A stretch of 64,000 nt of DNA from Bacillus aerolatus (GCF_009183655.1 NZ_WEIO01000007.1:62001-126000); one strand, 5' to 3'; shown: positions 8,503 to 17,830, numbered from the stretch's first letter. Numbers and translations are program-made. Notes: generated from the letters alone by a model not told the origin.

Positions 8503-8624
8503 TGTCTAGCTCCAGCGCCTAGCCCCTCGAGGTCACAAACCAATCCTCTATGAAAGGAAAGATCACCTTTCAGAGAGGCTTGTCTTGTGCTTGTCGGGGC
8601 TGACCAAGGCGCTTGCGCTTTTCT
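8503..8624. repeat. Palindromic GC-rich element, copy 1
   Basis: Begins CTAGCTCCAGCGCCTAGCC and ends CAAGGCGCTTGCGC; the ends pair (AGCGCCT with AGGCGCT, AGCCCC with GGGGCT) and an inner stem forms in the middle. The outer parts recur at 11672-11924. No coding capacity. It ends just before the ribosome site of the next gene. Confidence 0.75.
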
Positions 8625-8638
8625 TATAGGGGGGCAAC

Positions 8639-9763
8639 ATGACTTTTTCATCGATCACCAAGTTGATTAGTAGAAGAAAAAAAAGACAACTTCAATTTAT
8701 AGAAACTTTACTATGTGGAATAGCAGGTGGTATTTTATTCACGCTGCTGCATTTACCGCTGTTATGGATGTTAGGACCATTAACGGCTGTTTTGATTTGG
8801 AAACTTATATCCAAACGAAATTTATATTGGCCAGTTAGTTTCAAAAATGGGGGGCAGATGTTATTAGGCTATAGTATGGGTTTATCGTTTACGATTGATA
8901 GTGCGAGACAGATTGCCAATCAATTGCCATCAATGGCTATTGTTACTGTTCTAATGGTAGTTTTTGGACTGGCCATTGCGTATTTTGTTTCAAGGTTAAC
9001 TGGTATTAATATACCAAGTGCTGTAATGGGGACGACACCAGGTGGTTTATCGCAAATGGTTGTGTTGAGCGAAGAGATCAAGGGAGCAGATTCAACAATT
9101 GTTACATTCATGCAAACAATTAGAATGTTGACCGTTATTTTCGTTGTACCAACATTATCGATTCATGCATTTTCAAGTGGCGGAACACAAAACAGTGCCC
9201 CTGCAATCGATACAGTAACACAAGTTGAATACGGCAGCTTTTTTCAGTTTATTACGGTCCTTGCGATTGTTTTATTCATCACTACATGTGCGGTTCGCTT
9301 CAAATGTCCAACCCCATGGATTATAGGGCCCCTGCTCTCATCAGCTATTTTAACTGTAAGTGGCTTTGAAACACCTCAACTGCCTCCTATCCTTATCGTT
9401 ATTGCACAACTTTGCTTAGGTATTTATTTAGGCCTTGGAATAAAAATAAATATGTTAAGAAATTGGAGAAAGCTGCTGCCGTTTTCACTCATTTCCGGAT
9501 TATTGATTGTCGGGTTTGCTCTCGTTTTATCTTATGTCTTACATATAGTGTACCCGGTTACAATGACAACTGCATTTTTATGTATAGCTCCAGGCGGTTT
9601 ACCAGAAATGGGTGTTACGGCTCATACGGTTCATGCAGACGTATCAATGGTTGCTGCTTATCAGTTGTTTCGTGTTTTTTTCATATTGTTCATCGTGCCG
9701 ATTTTTTTAAGATATATATTTGGTAGACAGGATGTTCTTGAAAGATCGGTAAAATCATTATAA
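8639..9763 (+). CDS. AbrB-family (Gneg_AbrB_dup) integral membrane protein
   Basis: A 374-residue membrane protein with about ten hydrophobic helices, built from two similar halves. Each half carries the family signature: GTTPGGLSQMVVLSEEI near residue 130 and CIAPGGLPEMGVTAH near residue 315, each followed by an R-[ML]-x-V/F-containing helix. Such proteins are annotated as AbrB-type or 'ammonia monooxygenase-like' transporters; this is unrelated to the DNA-binding AbrB. Substrate unknown. Its position between the citrate receptor and citM hints at organic-acid transport. Strong GGGGGG ribosome site; its own terminator follows. Confidence 0.8.
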   Translation: MTFSSITKLISRRKKRQLQFIETLLCGIAGGILFTLLHLPLLWMLGPLTAVLIWKLISKRNLYWPVSFKNGGQMLLGYSMGLSFTIDSARQIANQLPSMAIVTVLMVVFGLAIAYFVSRLTGINIPSAVMGTTPGGLSQMVVLSEEIKGADSTIVTFMQTIRMLTVIFVVPTLSIHAFSSGGTQNSAPAIDTVTQVEYGSFFQFITVLAIVLFITTCAVRFKCPTPWIIGPLLSSAILTVSGFETPQLPPILIVIAQLCLGIYLGLGIKINMLRNWRKLLPFSLISGLLIVGFALVLSYVLHIVYPVTMTTAFLCIAPGGLPEMGVTAHTVHADVSMVAAYQLFRVFFILFIVPIFLRYIFGRQDVLERSVKSL

Positions 9764-9771
9764 ATGATTAG

Positions 9772-9801
9772 AAAAACGCTTGGATTTTTCCAAGCGTTTT
9801 T
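9772..9801 (+). terminator. Terminator after the AbrB-family gene
   Basis: Thirteen-pair perfect stem (AAAAACGCTTGGA with complement) around a TTTT loop, ending in TTTTT. It separates this gene from citM. Confidence 0.92.
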
Positions 9802-9830
9802 CAATGCGGATTCATCCATTGTCACCTGGT

Positions 9831-9869
9831 GAACAAAATGAACAAAATGGCTATTAGGAATTTAATAAA
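9831..9869 (+). promoter_or_regulatory. Candidate CitT operator, copy 2 (citM)
   Basis: Same three words and same 1-base and 12-base gaps as copy 1 at 8019-8057: GAACAAAAT, AACAAAAT and TTTAATAAA. It lies just upstream of the citM cre. CitT binding upstream of citM is known in B. subtilis, which makes this copy the better supported one. Confidence 0.65.
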
Positions 9870-9877
9870 CGATATTT

Positions 9878-9891
9878 TGTAAACGTTTACA
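9878..9891. promoter_or_regulatory. Perfect cre (CcpA site) upstream of citM
   Basis: TGTAAACGTTTACA, a perfect 14-bp palindrome matching every fixed position of the catabolite-response consensus. It lies 8 bp after the putative CitT operator and about 100 bp before citM, so glucose repression would act beside citrate activation, as in B. subtilis. Confidence 0.88.
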
Positions 9892-9994
9892 GAGAAGGGT
9901 TGTTATTTTATATTAATACATAATATTCGAAATGTTAAATTGTTTTTCACGTGTAATAAATGACTTCAGTGAAGAGGCATAAGGGAGGAATAGT

Positions 9995-11302
9995 ATGTTA
10001 GCATTTTTAGGTTTTTCAATGATTGTCGTATTTATGTTTTTAATAATTACAAAGCGAATGTCCGCGTTAGTTTCATTAATTGTGATACCCATCTTATTCG
10101 CGTTAATAGGAGGATTTGGACCCGGCATCGGTGAAATGATGCTAGAAGGTGTTAAGCAAGTTGCACCGACTGGTGTCATGTTAATGTTTGCTATACTTTA
10201 TTTTGGGATAATGATTGATGCAGGCTTATTTGATCCGCTTGTTTCAAAAATTTTAGGGATTGTTAAGGGAGATCCGTTAAAGATTGTTCTAGGTACAGCT
10301 ATCCTTTCGATGCTTGTAGCACTTGATGGGGATGGAACGACAACTTATATGATTACGGTATCAGCAATGCTTCCGCTTTATAAGCGTATTGGAATGAATC
10401 CGCTCATATTAACATGTGTTGCGATGCTTTCATTTGGTGTGATGAACATGACTCCTTGGGGGGGACCGACAGCGAGAGCAGTAGCGGCACTGCAACTTGA
10501 TGTAGCAGATGTGTTTACACCTCTTATCCCTGTTATGGCGGCTGGGATCTTATGGAACTTATTTACGGCGTTTGTTCTTGGGAAAAAAGAGCGCAAAAGA
10601 TTAGGAGTTGCCAAGATTCAATATTCAACGGAAGAGATGCTTGCTTTAAGTCAACAAAGTGCAGCTTTAGCAGTAGAAGACTATAAGCGTCCAAAACTGT
10701 TATGGGTGAATCTCGCTTTAACCATTACACTGCTTATTTGTTTGATTACTTCTGTATTACCGTTATCTACTTTATTCATGATCGCCTTCGTTATTGCACT
10801 TATGATTAACTATCCAAATTTAGATGATCAGAAAGAAAGAATATCCAGCCATGCAGGAAATGTACTTGCAGTTGTTGGGTTAGTTTTTGCTTCCGGTGTT
10901 TTTACAGGAATTTTATCTGGAACTGAAATGGTTGATGCGATGGCCAACAGCTTAGTTGCAGTAATTCCAGAATCTTTAGGTTCGTACTTTGCCGTCATTA
11001 CAGCTGTAACAAGTATTCCGTTTACTTATTTCATGGCAAATGATCCTTACTATTTTGGAGTACTGCCGATTTTGGCACAAACTGCGGCATCTTATGGTGT
11101 CGATCCAGTAGAGATTGCCCGCGCTTCTATACTAGGTCAGCCAGTGCATGCGATGAGCCCGCTAATGGCTTCCGCCTATTTACTTGTTGGTATGGCTGGT
11201 GTGGAATTTGGAGACCACCAAAAGTTTATTTTTAAGTGGGCATTAGGATCAAGTTTTGTCATGATTATAGCAGCGATTATCATGGGAGTTATTACTTTCT
11301 AA
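9995..11302 (+). CDS. citM: CitM-type metal-citrate/proton symporter (CitMHS family)
   Basis: A 435-residue inner-membrane transporter with about twelve hydrophobic helices. The family words AILYFGIMIDAGLFDP (near residue 65), MLVALDGDGTTTYMIT (near 105) and NMTPWGGPTARA (near 150) are clear. B. subtilis CitM imports citrate bound to magnesium or similar divalent metals with protons; metal preference here cannot be read from sequence, and CitN is a possible alternative. Preceded by a candidate CitT operator and a perfect cre, so induction by citrate and repression by glucose are expected. AAGGGAGG ribosome site; no obvious terminator before the tyrS promoter. Confidence 0.88.
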   Translation: MLAFLGFSMIVVFMFLIITKRMSALVSLIVIPILFALIGGFGPGIGEMMLEGVKQVAPTGVMLMFAILYFGIMIDAGLFDPLVSKILGIVKGDPLKIVLGTAILSMLVALDGDGTTTYMITVSAMLPLYKRIGMNPLILTCVAMLSFGVMNMTPWGGPTARAVAALQLDVADVFTPLIPVMAAGILWNLFTAFVLGKKERKRLGVAKIQYSTEEMLALSQQSAALAVEDYKRPKLLWVNLALTITLLICLITSVLPLSTLFMIAFVIALMINYPNLDDQKERISSHAGNVLAVVGLVFASGVFTGILSGTEMVDAMANSLVAVIPESLGSYFAVITAVTSIPFTYFMANDPYYFGVLPILAQTAASYGVDPVEIARASILGQPVHAMSPLMASAYLLVGMAGVEFGDHQKFIFKWALGSSFVMIIAAIIMGVITF

Positions 11303-11327
11303 TTTTTAATAAATTGAATAGATGAAT

Positions 11328-11357
11328 TTGACATTTCTGTGCCCGCCTGCTTATAAT
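11328..11357 (+). promoter_or_regulatory. SigA promoter of the tyrS T-box transcript
   Basis: Perfect TTGACA, 18-bp spacer and perfect TATAAT. Transcription should begin near 11365, just upstream of the T-box. Confidence 0.87.
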
Positions 11358-11382
11358 GTGACTTATACATTTATATATTTAG

Positions 11383-11612
11383 GCGTTGAAAGGATTCAGT
11401 AGTTCGCTATCCCTGTTTCTAGAGAGCCGGTGGTTGGTGGGAACCGGTAACATATAGTTGAATGAATTACCTCCTGGAGCTTTTGTTGTGAACGATTGAG
11501 TAGCAGCAAACGGGCAAACCGTTATTTCAATGAGTGGAGAAATTTTTTCTCAAGCTTGGGTGGTACCGCGCGAATTTATGCGTCCCTGCAATTGTTGCAG
11601 GGGCGTTTTTAT
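11383..11612 (+). promoter_or_regulatory. Tyrosyl T-box riboswitch controlling tyrS
   Basis: A leader that reads uncharged tRNA-Tyr and allows transcription only when tyrosine is scarce. The T-box core GGGTGGTACCGCG is at 11558-11570. Stem I spans about 11385-11490 and includes an AGAGAG loop E region; the specifier codon is TAC (tyrosine) at 11468-11470, between GAAT and CTCC. The terminator CGTCCCTGCAA / TTGCAGGGGCG with TTTTT is at 11581-11609; the competing antiterminator uses the T-box core. It sits 350 bp before tyrS, further than usual, because a repeat lies between. Confidence 0.95.
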
Positions 11613-11671
11613 TTTTTTAGGAAACTATAAAATAATCGTATGGTGGCTATCTTTGCTGATGGAGCGGGTCT

Positions 11672-11924
11672 GCGTCCAGCTCCAGCGCCTAGCCCCTCGA
11701 GGTCAAATAACCTTTCCTCAATGAAGTCAAAAAGCGGACTTCTTTATAGAAAAGCGGAGCCGACTGCTCTGGGGCGACAAGCATATGACAGGCTGACGAA
11801 ATGGCGTTTTTCAGCCATGCAGTCAGACTGGCATATGACCTCGAGCCCCAAGGAGGCGCAGCTAGACATCGAGGAAAGAACATTTTTGCCTAAGGCTGAT
11901 CAAGGCGCTTGCGCATTTGTTTTG
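11672..11924. repeat. Composite palindromic element with a second element nested inside
   Basis: Outer unit: starts CCAGCTCCAGCGCCTAGCC like the copy at 8503 and ends CAAGGCGCTTGCGC. Its own hairpin arm (CCTTTCCTC ... GAGGAAAG) is interrupted by an inner unit at 11750-11868 that begins AAAAGCGGAGCCGACTG and ends GCAGCTAGACAT. The inner unit is nearly identical over about 110 bp to the third unit of the cluster at 39836-39951. The block separates the T-box terminator from tyrS. Confidence 0.8.
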
Positions 11925-11932
11925 TGCATTAA

Positions 11933-13222
<1,290 letters not shown>

Positions 13223-13239
13223 GCGGAAGTTCTGCCGCA

Positions 13240-13448
13240 GCGTTCAGTCGCTATGGGGGCGTGCACATTCTGGAAATGTTCGTGCATAAATAAGGCGTGA
13301 ACGCGCAGAAGCTCGGGCAACTCGTGCACAATGCCCGGCGATTAGTGCATAAGTGTGCTTGGCCGTGCATATTTCTTCAATACTTGCGCAGAAAATCGTA
13401 TTATCTGTGCATAAACGCCAATAACCCGTGCACAATGCAATAACAATT
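13240..13448 (+). repeat. Degenerate tandem array, 21-bp period (array 1, nine to ten units)
   Basis: The word GTGCA[CT]A or GCGCAGA begins at 13261, 13282, 13303, 13324, 13345, 13365, 13386, 13407 and 13428: steps of 21, with one of 20. A weaker unit starts at 13240. The 13-14 bp between the words are not conserved. The array fills the convergent tyrS/rpsD junction. Related arrays, with TGAACAA in place of GTGCATAA, are at 17700, 35589 and 53190. Confidence 0.85.
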
Positions 13449-13454
13449 CATTCA

Positions 13455-13505
13455 AAAGGGGCTGCTCTAAAGACAGTTATTCACTGACTTTAGAGCAGCC
13501 CCTTT
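13455..13505. terminator. Long hairpin after tyrS
   Basis: An 18-bp perfect stem, AAAGGGGCTGCTCTAAAG (13455-13472) and its complement (13488-13505), with a 15-base loop. A-rich and T-rich stem ends suit a bidirectional terminator between tyrS and rpsD. Confidence 0.82.
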
Positions 13506-13520
13506 CTGACTGTGAACTAA

Positions 13521-13563
13521 AAAGAGGATGTTCCAAAAGCCAAGCTTTTGGAACATCCTCTTT
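13521..13563 (-). terminator. rpsD terminator hairpin
   Basis: A 20-bp perfect stem (AAAGAGGATGTTCCAAAAGC and complement) with a 3-base loop, 17 bp beyond the rpsD stop. A 21-bp near-identical hairpin follows fxsA at 53130-53174. Confidence 0.88.
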
Positions 13564-13579
13564 GAATAGATGCCTCTTA

Positions 13580-14182
13580 TTAACGAGAGTAGAACTCTAC
13601 GATTAGGGCTTCGTTGATTTCAGCTGGAAGCTCAGAACGTTCTGGAAGGCGAGTAAATGTACCTTCTAGTTTTTCTGCATCGAACGTTAAGTAATCTGGT
13701 ACGAAGTTGTTTACTTCGATCGCTTCTTTAATGATAACAAAGCTTCTTGATTTTTCGCGAACTGTGATTGTTTGACCAGGTTTTACTTGGTAAGATGGAA
13801 TGTCTACGCGTTTTCCGTCTACAAGGATATGACCGTGGTTAACGAGTTGGCGAGCTTGGCGGCGAGTGCGAGCCAAACCAAGGCGGTAAACAAGGTTGTC
13901 CAGGCGAGCTTCAAGAAGGATCATGAAGTTTTCACCGAGAACGCCTTTTAATTTGCCGGCTTTCACGAATAAGTTTCTAAATTGGCGCTCAGTTACGCCG
14001 TACATGTGACGAAGCTTTTGCTTCTCTTGTAATTGAAGTCCGTATTCAGACAATTTTTTACGTTGGTTAGGACCGTGTTGTCCAGGTGCGTAAGGACGTT
14101 TTTCTAATTCTTTACCTGTACCGCTTAGAGAGATTCCAAGACGGCGGGAAATTTTCCAGCTTGGGCCAGTATAGCGAGCCAT
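13580..14182 (-). CDS. rpsD: 30S ribosomal protein S4
   Basis: Primary 16S rRNA-binding protein of the small subunit and, in B. subtilis, repressor of its own mRNA. All 200 residues match the family: N-terminal [16 protein letters not shown], the [16 protein letters not shown] stretch, and the S4 RNA-binding domain about residues 90-155 ([35 protein letters not shown]). AAAGGAGGAG ribosome site. The unlinked position, away from the main ribosomal cluster and beside tyrS, is the normal one in Bacillus. Own promoter, leader and terminator. Confidence 0.98.
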   Translation of the reverse strand: MARYTGPSWKISRRLGISLSGTGKELEKRPYAPGQHGPNQRKKLSEYGLQLQEKQKLRHMYGVTERQFRNLFVKAGKLKGVLGENFMILLEARLDNLVYRLGLARTRRQARQLVNHGHILVDGKRVDIPSYQVKPGQTITVREKSRSFVIIKEAIEVNNFVPDYLTFDAEKLEGTFTRLPERSELPAEINEALIVEFYSR

Positions 14183-14375
14183 AATATAGCTCCTCCTTTA
14201 ATGTTTTTATTTTGTTGTAAAATAAAAACCGGTGAGACAGCAATCAGGCCATTTTGTTTTCATGCACCATCGCCCCAGCAGCAGAGGGTTACGCGATGCA
14301 CCATTTGCCAATTTGATAGCAAAGGAACAAAATGAGCACATAAAGGTGTTCACGTAGGCTGCGTTATTTTACACA
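14183..14375 (-). promoter_or_regulatory. 5' leader of rpsD, probable S4-binding autoregulatory RNA
   Basis: About 190 transcribed bases precede rpsD. The RNA is GC-rich in the middle (GGTGCATCGCG...GGGGCGATGGTGCATG), with repeated GGTGCAT words that could form alternative pairings. S4 autoregulation through the rpsD leader is established in B. subtilis; the exact pseudoknot is not worked out here. Confidence 0.6.
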
Positions 14376-14381
14376 AAGACT

Positions 14382-14410
14382 AGTATATAATTTACTAGCA
14401 TCTCTGTCAA
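14382..14410 (-). promoter_or_regulatory. SigA promoter of rpsD
   Basis: On the minus strand: perfect TTGACA (14410-14405), 17-bp spacer, TATACT (14387-14382). A strong promoter, as expected for a ribosomal protein gene. Confidence 0.85.
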
Positions 14411-14426
14411 GATAAGATCTCTTTTC

Positions 14427-14906
14427 TTATAAAAATTCAATTAAAACGGCAACAAAAGCTTCGAGCATTTTTTCATCCGTTTCGTCAAAACGGTCTTTTT
14501 CCGGGCTGTCAATATCGAGAACGCCGATGATTTGTCCGTCTTTAAGCAAAGGGACAACAATTTCCGATTGGGAAGCGGCATCGCATGCAATATGACCTGG
14601 AAACGAATGAACGTCCGCAATGCGCTGCGTTTTTTGTTCGCTTGCTGCCGTGCCGCAAACGCCTCTTCCGAATGGGATGCGCACGCATGCCGGCAGCCCC
14701 TGAAATGGACCAAGAACAAGTTCATCTTCTTCGGTTAAGTAAAATCCGACCCAATTCACCCGGTCAAGAAATTGGTTTAATAGGGCAGAGGCATTGCTGA
14801 GATTGGCTATTTGGCTGCTTTCTCCTTCAAGCAAAGCACGCAGCTGCTTGATGACGAGTTCATAATTTTCTGTTTTAGTCCCTGTATACATAGCTGTTTG
14901 AAACAT
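14427..14906 (-). CDS. msrC: GAF-domain free methionine-(R)-sulfoxide reductase (YtsP/MsrC type)
   Basis: Reduces free L-methionine-(R)-S-oxide with thioredoxin, protecting the methionine pool from oxidation. The 159 residues form a single GAF domain with the family's words VNWVGFYL (near 54), GPFQGLPACVRIPFGRGVCG (near 70-90), with two of the cysteines used in catalysis, and GHIACDAASQSEIVVP. An AAGGAG ribosome site precedes the ATG at 14906. Next to rpsD as ytsP is in B. subtilis. Some databases call these simply GAF proteins. Confidence 0.88.
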   Translation of the reverse strand: MFQTAMYTGTKTENYELVIKQLRALLEGESSQIANLSNASALLNQFLDRVNWVGFYLTEEDELVLGPFQGLPACVRIPFGRGVCGTAASEQKTQRIADVHSFPGHIACDAASQSEIVVPLLKDGQIIGVLDIDSPEKDRFDETDEKMLEAFVAVLIEFL

Positions 14907-14937
14907 AAAGTATCGCTCCTTTTTCTAGAAGATGCAT

Positions 14938-15756
14938 TTATGGTTGCGCCGGTAATTCGTGCGGAGAAAGAAGCATGTCTTTCCACCCCTGGCCAATATC
15001 TTTTGCCTGATGGGCGTCCGACCCATACACGAGCGGGATGCCCATTTCATTTGCTTGTTGAGCAACTTTTGGCGGCGGATATGATTCTTTACAGAGCGGT
15101 TTCCTTAAACCAGCTCCGTTGAAATCAATTTCATAGCCGTTGTTTTTTATCGCTTGAAGCAAGCTGTCTATTTCGCTGCTGAAATCCGCTTCACACGGAA
15201 ATTGTTTTTGAAACTTGTGTACGAGCGTAATGTGGCCGATGCGCTTTGGTTTAAATGGGCCGAGGTCTGCTTTGATTGAGCGTTCCACCGTCTTAAAATA
15301 CGCTTCATATACAGCCGCTGTTGACCCGAAAATCCCGGTCATTTCCCCGAATAAATCAGCGCTGTAATCGAGGCAGTACCAGCTGGAACTTTTCTTTAAA
15401 AAATGAACAGACAAAATGGAGTCATCGAGAAGTGAGCCGTATTCATTTAAAAAAGAAGCTGTTTCTTTTTCAAAGCCTTCAATAAAATCGACTTCAAGTC
15501 CAATATCAACTGTCAGATCGGCTGCGTATTCTTGTTTCACCCGCTGTAAAGAAGCGAAATAAGCGTCCAGCTTTTCGGGATTCATCCCGCTGTCCTGTGT
15601 AGGCGTGCTGTCTGTAAAGCCGGCAGGCAAAGGAGCGTGCTCAGTAAACGTCAGGCGGGAAAAGCCTTGGCGGATCGCTTCTTCAATATAACTGTCCAGC
15701 GTATCCTTCGTCCCATGAGGACAAAAAGGCGTATGAATGTGCCCATCTCTTTTCAT
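14938..15756 (-). CDS. hisJ: Histidinol-phosphatase HisJ (PHP family)
   Basis: Removes phosphate from L-histidinol phosphate in histidine biosynthesis; metal-dependent PHP-type enzyme. The 272-residue product has the metal-binding N-terminus [21 protein letters not shown] (near 40), [25 protein letters not shown] and a late YGSDAHQA, the usual set of His/Asp/Glu ligands. Start at 15756 chosen for its GGGAGGA site; an in-frame ATG at 15786 would add ten residues. Located away from the his operon, as in B. subtilis (hisJ beside ytsP). Confidence 0.92.
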   Translation of the reverse strand: MKRDGHIHTPFCPHGTKDTLDSYIEEAIRQGFSRLTFTEHAPLPAGFTDSTPTQDSGMNPEKLDAYFASLQRVKQEYAADLTVDIGLEVDFIEGFEKETASFLNEYGSLLDDSILSVHFLKKSSSWYCLDYSADLFGEMTGIFGSTAAVYEAYFKTVERSIKADLGPFKPKRIGHITLVHKFQKQFPCEADFSSEIDSLLQAIKNNGYEIDFNGAGLRKPLCKESYPPPKVAQQANEMGIPLVYGSDAHQAKDIGQGWKDMLLSPHELPAQP

Positions 15757-15954
15757 AAAAATCCTCCCGAATAAATGTTCATACACTTAGTGTAACAAAA
15801 ATTTCACGTGTCAGCTTAAAAAAAAACGAATTTTGTCGTCAAAAAATGTCATATACATGGTATCATTATTAATAATTGAGATAAATGTGCATAATACACG
15901 ACTATAAATAGATAAAACGACTACTTTTGCAGGCAGAAGAACAGGGGGCTTACG

Positions 15955-17643
15955 ATGAAATTCGTCATTGGCGCAATAATAATAGCAGCCATTCTATTAA
16001 TTATTGCCTATTTGAATAGAAAAAAGATTTACAAGGAAATTGATGTACTTGAAAAAAAGAAAGTGGAACTGATGCACCGGCCGGTCACCGATGAACTGGC
16101 AAAGGTGAAGCGGCTTAACATGACCGGGCAAACGGAAGAACTGTTTGACCGCTGGCGCCAAACATGGGACGACGTGCTGACGGTTGATTTGGCGGAAGTG
16201 GACGAGCGGTTGTTTGAATCAGAAGAGCGCGTTGACCAATTCCGATTCGGCAAAGCGAAAGAAACGAATGAAGCCATTGCCCGCAAACTGGAAGAGTCAG
16301 AAAAGAAAGTGGACGGCATTTTGTCTGAGCTGGATGAGTTGATCGGCAGTGAAGAAAGCAACCGTGAAGAAAGTGAAGAACTCAAAACGAAGCAGAGGGC
16401 AGCCAGGAAGCAGCTTCTCGCACACCGCCATACATTCGGTAAAGCGGCTGCTGTACTTGAAGTGCAGCTTGACGCTTTATCATCACAATTCGATAAGTTT
16501 GAAGAAATGACCAATGAAGGGAATTATCTGGCAGCGAGAGAAATCATTTTAAAGCTTAAGCATGAGATGGATAGTATTTTATACAAAATGGAAACTATCC
16601 CCGTACTGATGGCTGAAACGACAAACTTACTGCCGGCACAGCTGAATGAAATAGAGTCCGGCTATAAAGAAATGACACAAAAAGGATATTTGCTCGATCA
16701 CTTGCAAATTGAAAAAGAAATTGTGAGCTTGCGCGAACAGCTTTCCCTTTATAAAGATTTTATTTTAAAAACAGAAACGAACGAAGTGGAAGCTGGGATT
16801 CAAGACGTAAAAGAAAACATTGACTTTTTCTACGATCTACTTGAAAAAGAAGTGGATGCGAAACATTTCCTCGTGAGTTATGACAGACAAACGAAAGAGC
16901 AGCTGGAAGGCGTGAGAGCAGCTAACGAAGATTTACAGGCCGAAACGGAACATGTGCGCCAAAGTTACCAGCTGGCAGAAGAAGAATGGATCGTTCCTCG
17001 TAAATTGGAAGAGGATATTTTCCGCCTTGGCAAAAAATATGACTTGCTTGAAGCGAGAATTATAGAACAAAATACTGCCTATTCTTTTTTACATGAAGAG
17101 TTGCAAGAAATTCATACACAGTTGGAAGAACTGCAAAAAGAACAAATAAGCTTCAGCCGTTTTTTAAAGACGCTTCGTAAAGATGAGATGGACGCTCGTG
17201 AAAAACTGGCTGAGCTCCGAAAAAAAATCAATGAGATTTTTCGATTGGTCAGCAAAAGCAACATGCCAGGTGTGCCCGATTTTTACCAGTTGCTGACGGA
17301 AGAAGCGACTGAACGCATCGGCGAAGTCGTACAATCGTTAAATGAGAAACCACTGAATATGAAGGCTGTTCAGGAAAAACTAAGCGAAGCTGTTTCCTCC
17401 GTGACCAATCTTGAACGTAAAACGGTGGAAGTGATCGACCAGGCGGAACTGGCGGAACGCATTATTCAATACGGAAACCGATACAAGCGCTCCCACCCAG
17501 TCGTTGGTGCCCAGCTTCATCAAGCTGAACTCGCTTTCAGAAACTATGACTATCGTACAGCCCTCGAAGAAGCCGCCACAGCGATTGACAAAGTTGATCC
17601 GAAAGGTCTAAAACAGCTTGAAGACATGATGAACAAAAAATAA
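15955..17643 (+). CDS. ezrA: Septation ring formation regulator EzrA
   Basis: Membrane-anchored, spectrin-like negative regulator of FtsZ ring assembly that also links division to wall synthesis. One N-terminal TM helix (residues 2-20, VIGAIIIAAILLIIAYL) with an extracellular N-terminus is followed by about 540 residues of highly charged coiled coil. Length (562) equals that of B. subtilis EzrA. The C-terminal YDYRTALEEAATAIDKVDP region contains the conserved QNR-patch neighbourhood. Good GGGGGCT ribosome site; a clear terminator follows the stop by eight bases, so the gene ends its transcript. Confidence 0.95.
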   Translation: MKFVIGAIIIAAILLIIAYLNRKKIYKEIDVLEKKKVELMHRPVTDELAKVKRLNMTGQTEELFDRWRQTWDDVLTVDLAEVDERLFESEERVDQFRFGKAKETNEAIARKLEESEKKVDGILSELDELIGSEESNREESEELKTKQRAARKQLLAHRHTFGKAAAVLEVQLDALSSQFDKFEEMTNEGNYLAAREIILKLKHEMDSILYKMETIPVLMAETTNLLPAQLNEIESGYKEMTQKGYLLDHLQIEKEIVSLREQLSLYKDFILKTETNEVEAGIQDVKENIDFFYDLLEKEVDAKHFLVSYDRQTKEQLEGVRAANEDLQAETEHVRQSYQLAEEEWIVPRKLEEDIFRLGKKYDLLEARIIEQNTAYSFLHEELQEIHTQLEELQKEQISFSRFLKTLRKDEMDAREKLAELRKKINEIFRLVSKSNMPGVPDFYQLLTEEATERIGEVVQSLNEKPLNMKAVQEKLSEAVSSVTNLERKTVEVIDQAELAERIIQYGNRYKRSHPVVGAQLHQAELAFRNYDYRTALEEAATAIDKVDPKGLKQLEDMMNKK

Positions 17644-17651
17644 ACGATGCG

Positions 17652-17691
17652 GCCCCGGCAGATTGGCTTCCAATCAAGCCGGGGCTTTTTT
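17652..17691 (+). terminator. ezrA terminator
   Basis: GCCCCGGC and GCCGGGGC (8 bp), with an inner ATTGG/CCAAT pairing in the loop, then TTTTTT. Confidence 0.93.
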
Positions 17692-17699
17692 GTGCGTTG

Positions 17700-17830
17700 C
17701 TCTGCGATTGATGGAATGTTGTTCCTCAATTTGAGGGATTTGTTCACGCAATTGGCCCGTTGTTTATTATTTTGCGGGGGTGTCCACGAATTCAGCTTCT
17801 TTTTCATCTTATCACTGAGCTTGTTCAAAA
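17700..17830 (-). repeat. Degenerate tandem array, 20-21-bp period (array 4)
   Basis: Read on the minus strand, TGAACAA-like words begin at 17827, 17806, 17786, 17766, 17746, 17725 and, weakly, 17704: steps of 21, 20, 20, 20, 21 and 21. Words run TGAACAAG, TGAAAAAG, TGGACACC, TAAACAAC, TGAACAAA, GGAACAAC. It fills the ezrA-nifZ gap, where B. subtilis has braB. Confidence 0.7.

Noticed and set aside
13240-13448. CRISPR array
   Set aside because: The period is only 20-21 bp with a 7-8 bp conserved word; there is no 24-40 bp repeat, no uniform spacer and no cas gene.
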